From: Methanomicrobiales archaeon
GTDB lineage: Archaea; Halobacteriota; Methanomicrobia; Methanomicrobiales; JACTUA01
Assembly (NCBI GenBank): GCA_028678885.1
Contig: JAJRCP010000003.1
Location: forward strand, 1 to 5,437
Direction: 5' to 3'
DNA length: 5,437 nt
Part shown: piece by piece, positions 1-5,437 of the stretch
Layout: each line of letters starts with the position of its first letter
How positions within the stretch are numbered: position 1 is the first letter of the stretch
Made by a program: the position numbers and the translations under genes
The notes under the pieces: generated by a model
What the model was told of the DNA's origin: nothing
The model's database searches: none
What the model saw: only the letters and a program-made list of their open reading frames with translations

Positions 1-1126
1 CAGGTTCTATGTCTGGACATGGGAGGAGCTGGAACGGGTACTCAATCCGATAGATCTCTTAGAGATATCCCGGGTATTCTCTCTCAAAAAAGAGGGAAAT
101 CTCCCGATCGGGGTGCTCGAACATCTGCCAAAGGGAAATATATTTTATCGAACCGAGGAATGGCAGGAGATTGGGAAAGACAAGGGAATCTCCCCGGTAG
201 AAATGCAGCAGAAGATAGAAAAGGTGCTTCCAGTACTATTTCAGGTGCGATCGAGCCGTGTCCGTCCCCGGAAGGATACAAAGATTCTCGCAGACTGGAA
301 CGGGCTCATGGTCGCAGCGCTTGCATACGGGGGAAGAGTGCTTGGCGACACAGAGTATACAGCCGCCGCGGAACGAGCTGCCGATTTTGTAATGACCAGA
401 ATGCAGAAGTCTGATGGAAGGCTTCACCATGTCTATGCGACGGAGACCGCATACATCGATGCGTTTACAGAAGATTATGCTGCCATGGCTTGGGGAGAGA
501 TCGAGCTCTACCAGACAACCTTTCAACCCATACATCTCAAGCGGGCAATTAGCCTGATGGACCAGCTGAATCAGTGGTACTGGGATAAGGAGAGAGGAGG
601 ATATTACTTGACTGCTTCTGATGGAGAAGCGCTGATCGCCCACAAAAAAGAAGTGTATGATGGTGCAATACCATCAGGTAATTCGCTTGCCATGTACGCC
701 CTCCTGCGGCTTGCCCGATTGACCGGGATTATTGAATATGAAGACAGAGCGATTCGTCTCTGGCGGGCGCTTTCCGGGCAGTTAGATGAGATTCCCCAGG
801 GCTCCACCTTCCTTCAGCTCGCTACCGATTACTTCTTTGGACCTGCTCAGGAAGTGGTGATCGTTGGAGATCCTGCATCGCCCGATACAAGAGAAATGGT
901 ACAGGAAATCAGAACCTCATTCCATCCCCACATGACGGTTCACCTGCTCTCCGGTGGGGAGAGTGATGTAGAGCTAAAGGAGATCGTTCCCTCCACCCGT
1001 GCATATGCTCCCCCCGGGCAGAAGATGGCAGTATACATATGCAGTGGTGATCGCTGTCTGGGACCGACAGCAGAGATCGAAACGGTGCGTGCATACCTTT
1101 CCCTTCATCCAAATAATATAAAATGA
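1..1126 (+). CDS. DUF255 / YyaL-type thioredoxin-domain-containing protein, C-terminal part (5' truncated)
   Basis: The frame is open from base 2 with no start before family-typical sequence, so the gene begins upstream; 374 residues plus stop are visible. The first residues (RFYVWTWEEL) match the segment that follows the N-terminal thioredoxin-like DUF255 domain in YyaL/SPATA20 proteins, which usually have roughly 650-700 residues, so nearly half is missing. The rest is the helical (alpha/alpha)6-type domain resembling N-acylglucosamine 2-epimerases and glycosidases: LADWNGLMVAAL near residue 99, a TEDYAAMAWGEIELY helix, and YDGAIPSGNS at 219-228. A short strand-turn segment (VVIVG, 285-289) follows, then a terminal Cys-x4-Cys (C347, C352) typical of the family. 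Residues are counted from base 2. The GTG at 113 is internal to conserved sequence and is not the start. The biochemical role is not established; redox or sugar-related functions have been proposed. The stop overlaps a possible start of the ligase, suggesting co-transcription. The family call is firm, the function is not. Confidence 0.9.
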   Translation, partial: RFYVWTWEELERVLNPIDLLEISRVFSLKKEGNLPIGVLEHLPKGNIFYRTEEWQEIGKDKGISPVEMQQKIEKVLPVLFQVRSSRVRPRKDTKILADWNGLMVAALAYGGRVLGDTEYTAAAERAADFVMTRMQKSDGRLHHVYATETAYIDAFTEDYAAMAWGEIELYQTTFQPIHLKRAISLMDQLNQWYWDKERGGYYLTASDGEALIAHKKEVYDGAIPSGNSLAMYALLRLARLTGIIEYEDRAIRLWRALSGQLDEIPQGSTFLQLATDYFFGPAQEVVIVGDPASPDTREMVQEIRTSFHPHMTVHLLSGGESDVELKEIVPSTRAYAPPGQKMAVYICSGDRCLGPTAEIETVRAYLSLHPNNIK

Positions 1127-1142
1127 AAAGCAGCCAATGCAT

Positions 1143-1146
1143 AGGT
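1143..1146 (+). promoter_or_regulatory. Weak Shine-Dalgarno-like AGGT favouring the ligase start at 1156
   Basis: AGGT lies 9 bases before the ATG at 1156 and matches part of the archaeal anti-Shine-Dalgarno complement (GGAGGTGATC). The upstream ATG at 1123, which overlaps the previous stop, is preceded by an A/T-rich stretch (AAATAATATAAA) with no G-rich pairing. This is the main sequence evidence for preferring 1156. A four-base match is weak and could be chance. Confidence 0.3.
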
Positions 1147-1155
1147 CTGGAAGTG

Positions 1156-3219
1156 ATGAGCGTGGATGAGAAGAAATTATTGTCGGAGGCGGAGGGATAT
1201 ACGCTCTTAGCGAAATACCAGATTCCAGTCCCACCTCATACCGTCATCCATGGCAGGCAAAAAGCAGGTCTCGAGGCAGAGAAGATAGGCTTCCCTGTCG
1301 TTATGAAGGTGGTTTCAAAGGATATCTCCCACAAAAGCGATGTTGGCGGGGTCATTACCGGAATTCAATCAAAGGAGGGAGCAGAAGAGGCATTTGAGAC
1401 CATAAATCAACGGGTGAATGAGAAAGCCCCTGCTGCAGAAATCTCTGGTATCATTATTGAAAAAGAGCTTCCGAAGGGTTTGGAATTGTTCATCGGTGGA
1501 ATAATTGATTCATCTTTTGGGAGGGTGATCTCATTTGGAATCGGCGGGACACTCGTTGAGCTTCTGGAAGATGTATCCCTGCGAGTTCTTCCCATCAGCC
1601 GTGGGGAGATCGAGCGCCAAATCCGCGACATAAAGGGGTACCCACTGATCAGAGGGTATCGCGGGAGCAATCCCCGGGACGAGAATGCGTTGATCGATAT
1701 TCTCGAACGAGTGAGCACACTCTTTCTTACCGAAGAACGCATCGTTGAATTTGATATCAATCCTCTCCTTCTGTATGAAAACGGAGGATGTGCAGTCGAT
1801 GCTCGCTTTTTTGTAGCACCCACACCGCAGCCTTTCAACCTGCCAGAGGTGGAGGACGTCTCATCCCAGCTCCTCCGTCCGCATTCCATTGCGGTGGTTG
1901 GAGCTTCATCTGACCCGAATAAGTTGGGGTATGTAATCCTTCGCAATCTTCTTCCTTTCTCCGGTACTCTATACCCCGTTAATCCACATCATGAGCGAAT
2001 CCTTGGCAGGAAAACGTATTCTTCTCTTCTGGATATTCCTGGGCAGATCGATATGGTGCTCATCGCCGTACCTGCACCTATCGTACCCCAGATAATGGAG
2101 GAGACTGGCGCAAAGGGTGTTCCTCTGGCAATAATCATCTCTGCAGGTTTCAAAGAGACGGGAGAGGAGGGAAAGAAACTGGAAGAGGTTGTACTCGCGA
2201 TCGCAAGGAAAAAAAATGTGCGAATCCTCGGACCAAATTGCTTGGGTATTATCCTCCCTCCCCTGGGCATCAATGCGACCTTTGATCCGCTCACTCCCCA
2301 CAAAGGTCATATCGGTTTCGTTTCCCAGAGCGGAGCGGTGATTGCTACTGTCATAGACTGGAGTATACCGGAAGGGATCGGATTTTCTGCAGTGATCAGC
2401 GTGGGGAATCAGGCTGACCTGGGTTTTGACGAATTCCTCAAGTATCTGGAATCGGATTCCGAGACGAATGCAATAATTCTCTATATAGAGGAAATTGTCA
2501 ACGGGAAAGAATTCATGGAAACGGTGAAACAGGTTTCCGACAAAAAACCGGTCGTCGCAATTAAATCAGGATCTTCACAACTGGGAAAAGAGGCCGCCTC
2601 CTCGCACACCGGCTCACTCGCCGGCTCTTATGAAGTATATATGGCAGCCTTTCGGCAAAGCGGCGTCATGACCACCCACTCACTCAGGGAGGCCTTCCAA
2701 GTCGCAGAATTGCTCTCTTCGGAAGGCTATCCCCATGGCACACGCTCGATTGTGATAACAAGTGCTGGTGGATTTGCCGTGCTCTCCTCCGATTACGCGG
2801 AATCCCATCAAGTTGAGATGGTGGCGCTTCCTGATGATGTGATCGAAGAATTGAACGAATTTCTTCCACCAGTATGGAGTCATCACAATCCTATCGATCT
2901 AGTCGGGGATGCAGGGGCTGACCGTTTTGCACGAGTTTTTGATGTGATGATACGCCGCCAAGATCTGTGGGATATCGCGTTTGTAGTAGCGGTTCCCTCT
3001 GCAATTATTGATCCCAATCATCTAGCGCAGGAAATTGTCCGCTTCTCCACACACAGCCATAAGATGATTGTAGGTTGCCTTCTTGGTGGAGATAGCATGA
3101 AGAGCGGTATCCGGTTGTTACGGGAACACGATATCCCAAATTTCTCCGAGCTGGAGGATGCCTTTATTGCGGTAGGAAGATCCTGCATTTTCCGGGAAAA
3201 ATGCCCTCCGCAGTTGTGA
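1156..3219 (+). CDS. Acetate/acyl-CoA ligase (ADP-forming), single-chain beta-alpha fusion
   Basis: This cytoplasmic enzyme of the NDP-forming acyl-CoA synthetase family interconverts acyl-CoA + ADP + Pi with free acid + ATP + CoA. The 687 residues (from ATG 1156) are in beta-alpha order. The ATP-grasp half covers about 5-225: LLSEAEGY near the start, ISHKSDVGGV with the second phospho-histidine candidate H59, FGIGGTLVELLEDVS near 127-141, and EFDINPL near 198-204. The CoA-binding Rossmann domain follows (SIAVVGASSDPNKLG near 244-258, ILGPNCLGI near 357-365). The succinyl-CoA-ligase-like domain then has FVSQSGA near 388, LYIEEI with catalytic Glu about 445, and SSHTGS with the phospho-histidine H484. 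All catalytic elements are present and no frameshift is seen. Start 1156 was chosen because family N-termini begin just before LLSEAEGY and an AGGT precedes it. ATG 1123 (698 residues) overlaps the upstream stop as ATGA but adds 11 unconserved residues. Acetate, branched-chain or aryl acids are all possible substrates; acetate is only the default family name. Confidence 0.95.
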   Translation: MSVDEKKLLSEAEGYTLLAKYQIPVPPHTVIHGRQKAGLEAEKIGFPVVMKVVSKDISHKSDVGGVITGIQSKEGAEEAFETINQRVNEKAPAAEISGIIIEKELPKGLELFIGGIIDSSFGRVISFGIGGTLVELLEDVSLRVLPISRGEIERQIRDIKGYPLIRGYRGSNPRDENALIDILERVSTLFLTEERIVEFDINPLLLYENGGCAVDARFFVAPTPQPFNLPEVEDVSSQLLRPHSIAVVGASSDPNKLGYVILRNLLPFSGTLYPVNPHHERILGRKTYSSLLDIPGQIDMVLIAVPAPIVPQIMEETGAKGVPLAIIISAGFKETGEEGKKLEEVVLAIARKKNVRILGPNCLGIILPPLGINATFDPLTPHKGHIGFVSQSGAVIATVIDWSIPEGIGFSAVISVGNQADLGFDEFLKYLESDSETNAIILYIEEIVNGKEFMETVKQVSDKKPVVAIKSGSSQLGKEAASSHTGSLAGSYEVYMAAFRQSGVMTTHSLREAFQVAELLSSEGYPHGTRSIVITSAGGFAVLSSDYAESHQVEMVALPDDVIEELNEFLPPVWSHHNPIDLVGDAGADRFARVFDVMIRRQDLWDIAFVVAVPSAIIDPNHLAQEIVRFSTHSHKMIVGCLLGGDSMKSGIRLLREHDIPNFSELEDAFIAVGRSCIFREKCPPQL

Positions 3220-5437
3220 TGGGAGTGTCCTCATCCGTGTCTCTGGGACAGAATCCTTCAGGGAAAGTCCTGCCCGAACTCCTCGCTCCAGCGGGCACCT
3301 GGAATGCACTTAGAGCAGCAGTAGGAGCAGGAGCAGATGCGGTGTATCTGGGAGGAAAGCGGTTCAGTGCTCGTCAATATGCGGAGAACTTTGACGATAT
3401 CGAACTGGTGCGAGCACTAGAATATGCGCACCGTGCCGATGTGAAAGTTTATGTGACGGTCAATACCTTGCTCACGGATGCGGAGCTTCAGGACGCAGCA
3501 AAATTTCTTGTATTTCTCTATGAGCATGGCACTGATGGAGTGCTTGTGCAGGATCCAGGTCTCATTCACCTAGCAAATCGGATCATTCCTGATCTCCCGC
3601 TCCATGCGTCCACCCAGATGACTATTCATAATAGCGCCGGTGTATGCTGGGCACAGGAGATGGGACTCAACCGGGTCGTACTTGCACGAGAGCTGACTCT
3701 TCAGGAGATTACTGCGATTGCAGGGAACACCCGTCGTCTGGGCATCGATCTTGAGATCTTTATCCATGGGGCCCTGTGTTTCAGCTATTCTGGCCAGTGC
3801 CTCTTTTCATCATCCATCGGGGGGCGAAGCGGCAACCGGGGAAGGTGTGCCCAGCCATGCCGGAAGCCTTATACAATGGTACATGGGCCTCGAGATTCTT
3901 ACGATCGAATTTCTTCTGTGATCCTTTCCTCTATTCCCGCGTACTGCCTCTCCACCCGCGATCTCTGCACATATTCCCATCTCGATTCTCTGGTGCAGGC
4001 ACCAGTTACCTCCCTAAAGATCGAAGGCCGCATGAAATCTCCGGAGTACGTTGCGACCGTGGTTCGAGTATATCGAAGGGCACTTGATGATATACGGAAT
4101 GGATCTTGGGAGCCCCGAAAAGAAGACATCCGCGACCTTCTTCTGGCATTCAATCGTGGTCTCACAGCTGGTCACCTCTTTGGGGATAGTGTGATGGGTG
4201 CGATCCGGCAGGATCACCAGGGACTCTATGTTGGTGAGGTGATCCGATACCATCCCTCGAATCGCACAGCTGATATCTGTCTCTCCGGGGAAACGTCACC
4301 AGAAAAGGGAGATGGAGTACTCTTGGTATCTGCCGGTGGCGCTCAGCAGGGTATGATTATCACCCGGCCTCCCTCCAGAAGGGGACCATATATTAGTATT
4401 TCATGCCCAGACATTGTGCAGCCAGGTACTAGCATCTATATTACCCACCGAACAACCTTGGATACCACTACAAAGGGATTGCTTGAGGCAGGATCTTGGC
4501 GACAAATCCCTGTTGATGTAGAAATAACCTGGAAGGGTAAACAGGCGATTCTGAAAGGAAGCATATCCCTCCGAACAGGGGAGGAGATAACGGTTACCTA
4601 CACCTCTCCCGAGATATGGGAGGATGCAAAGAAACAACCCCTCACTGTGGATCAGATTGAGAGGCAGATAAAAAAGAGTGGCGGTACGCCGTACCTGATC
4701 CGCAATTGTGTCACATGGTATCCAGGGGGTTTATTTCTCCCTATCGGCGAACTGAATCGCATTCGACGGAATTTTCTTGATGCGATTGGACATGCTCTTT
4801 ACGAAAGGCATCTGCCTCTGAAACAGGCAAGGACAGAGGTAAATCATCAACTCTCTGAGCATCATCCCTGTGAGATAGCATCCATGGGATTGGGAAAGCC
4901 GATACTCACCACCTATGTTAGTTCCTCAGAAGGCGTACGTGCCGCAGTAGAGGGAGGAAGTGACTGTATCTGCCTTCAAGGGGGATCGGATACTCTTCAA
5001 ATCTCCCTCCCGCTCTGCCTTGAAAAAGGGATTCCGCTGGTGTGGATGTGGCCTCGCATCATTCGGGAAGGAGCTCTTGAAGAGTGGATCTCCCAAATGC
5101 CGGTGATGAAACAAGCAGGTGTCGCTGGAGTGATGGTAAGCAGTCCTGGCATCGCAAGGGCTATCCGGTCTCGAGACCCCTCGATTCTGTTACGGGGAGG
5201 AGTTGATCTGAATGTATGGAACTACTGTACGATACAAACGTATGCCTCTCTTTTCCGTACCGTTGTTCTCTCTCCGGAGCTCTCTCTAGCTCAGATTCAG
5301 GATCTCATTCGACGTCTTTCGCCGGATTCTCCCGGTTGTGAAATCATCGTGCAGGGAAATCAGGAGGTGATGATCAGCGAAAATTGTCCCCAAGAACGTA
5401 TATGGCAGCGAGAAGGGGAAGGATGGGGACTTCTTGA
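3219..5437 (+). CDS. U32 family peptidase-like protein with DUF3656-type region and a second U32-like barrel (3' truncated)
   Basis: The frame is open from here to the last base; 739 residues are visible and the stop is outside. The first TIM-barrel half opens with LPELLAPAG and GADAVYLGG (residues 18-46), then HASTQMTIHN (129-138). The U32 signature EIFIHGALC...GQC is at 179-194, SGNRGRCAQPC ends at 214, and LSTRDLC ends at 250, followed by SLKIEGRMK (265-273). Cys187, Cys194, Cys210 or 214, and Cys250 fit the four cysteines that bind a 4Fe-4S cluster in characterised U32 proteins such as UbiU. FNRGLTAGHLFG (from 311) begins the DUF3656-type region, and residues from about 559 resemble a second barrel. 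Characterised relatives (RlhA, TrhP, UbiU/UbiV) support O2-independent hydroxylation of rRNA, tRNA or ubiquinone precursors, so RNA modification is likelier than proteolysis; the substrate here is unknown. ATG 3219 shares a base with the ligase stop. Alternatives are ATG 3201, GTG 3216 and GTG 3237, the last with GGAG at 3222-3225. Confidence 0.92.
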   Translation, partial: MGVSSSVSLGQNPSGKVLPELLAPAGTWNALRAAVGAGADAVYLGGKRFSARQYAENFDDIELVRALEYAHRADVKVYVTVNTLLTDAELQDAAKFLVFLYEHGTDGVLVQDPGLIHLANRIIPDLPLHASTQMTIHNSAGVCWAQEMGLNRVVLARELTLQEITAIAGNTRRLGIDLEIFIHGALCFSYSGQCLFSSSIGGRSGNRGRCAQPCRKPYTMVHGPRDSYDRISSVILSSIPAYCLSTRDLCTYSHLDSLVQAPVTSLKIEGRMKSPEYVATVVRVYRRALDDIRNGSWEPRKEDIRDLLLAFNRGLTAGHLFGDSVMGAIRQDHQGLYVGEVIRYHPSNRTADICLSGETSPEKGDGVLLVSAGGAQQGMIITRPPSRRGPYISISCPDIVQPGTSIYITHRTTLDTTTKGLLEAGSWRQIPVDVEITWKGKQAILKGSISLRTGEEITVTYTSPEIWEDAKKQPLTVDQIERQIKKSGGTPYLIRNCVTWYPGGLFLPIGELNRIRRNFLDAIGHALYERHLPLKQARTEVNHQLSEHHPCEIASMGLGKPILTTYVSSSEGVRAAVEGGSDCICLQGGSDTLQISLPLCLEKGIPLVWMWPRIIREGALEEWISQMPVMKQAGVAGVMVSSPGIARAIRSRDPSILLRGGVDLNVWNYCTIQTYASLFRTVVLSPELSLAQIQDLIRRLSPDSPGCEIIVQGNQEVMISENCPQERIWQREGEGWGLL

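Noticed and set aside
19..414. A 131-codon + strand open frame near the window start.
   Set aside because: It overlaps the DUF255-family frame, which encodes conserved FYVWTWEEL and ADWNGLM here. The alternative is low-complexity Arg/Gly/Ser-rich sequence typical of a shadow frame.
1111..1122. The A/T-rich AAATAATATAAA before 1123, resembling an archaeal TATA element.
   Set aside because: It encodes the last residues of the DUF255 protein and touches the possible start at 1123. It lies about 34-45 bases before ATG 1156, which leaves little room for a transcription start and leader, and no BRE-like purine element precedes it.
1407..1946. A 179-codon minus-strand open frame antisense to the ligase.
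   Set aside because: Its translation is rich in Ser, Arg and Pro with no family resemblance, and the + strand frame encodes conserved ATP-grasp and CoA-binding sequence throughout.
3776..4087. A 103-codon + strand open frame inside the U32 gene.
   Set aside because: It is out of frame with the U32 reading frame, which carries the U32 signature, the cysteine set and SLKIEGRMK across this same region. The alternative translation has no recognisable motif.
3717..4090. Possible frameshift or gene break in the U32 gene, suggested by long open frames in another phase here.
   Set aside because: I translated the gene continuously from 3201 to 5437 and found no stop. Family motifs occur in one frame before, within and after this stretch.

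Overview
The window is fully coding on the + strand. It holds three tightly packed, overlapping genes, two of them cut by the window edges. I see no RNA genes, mobile elements, CRISPR arrays, terminators or gene-free stretches. The gene set suggests an archaeon, most likely a methanogen of the Methanomicrobia. The main reasons are a single-chain ADP-forming acyl-CoA synthetase with the ATP-grasp half first, a large two-barrel U32 protein, and short overlapping junctions with weak Shine-Dalgarno signals. This placement is an inference from family resemblance; no marker gene in the window settles it.

Layout: (1) positions 1-1126 hold the C-terminal ~374 residues of a DUF255/YyaL-type protein (thioredoxin-domain-containing, SPATA20-like). 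Its N-terminal thioredoxin-like domain lies upstream of the window. (2) Positions 1156-3219 (or from 1123) hold a complete NDP-forming acetate/acyl-CoA ligase in beta-alpha order, with all the expected catalytic residues. (3) Positions 3219-5437 hold a U32 'peptidase' family protein with a DUF3656-type middle region. It is open to the last base, so its stop lies outside. It is at least 739 residues long and appears to contain a second, diverged copy of the U32 barrel after the first.

The stop of gene 1 overlaps a possible ATG of gene 2 (ATGA at 1123-1126), and the stop of gene 2 overlaps an ATG of gene 3 (TGATG at 3217-3221). This suggests one transcript whose promoter lies upstream of the window. 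No shared pathway is evident. The ligase links acyl-CoA to ATP by substrate-level phosphorylation, the U32 protein resembles Fe-S enzymes that hydroxylate RNA bases or quinone precursors without O2, and the DUF255 protein has no firmly established role. I found no convincing undescribed system. The most informative observation is the internal barrel duplication in the U32 protein, where the first half keeps a full cysteine set and the second keeps only part of the motif.
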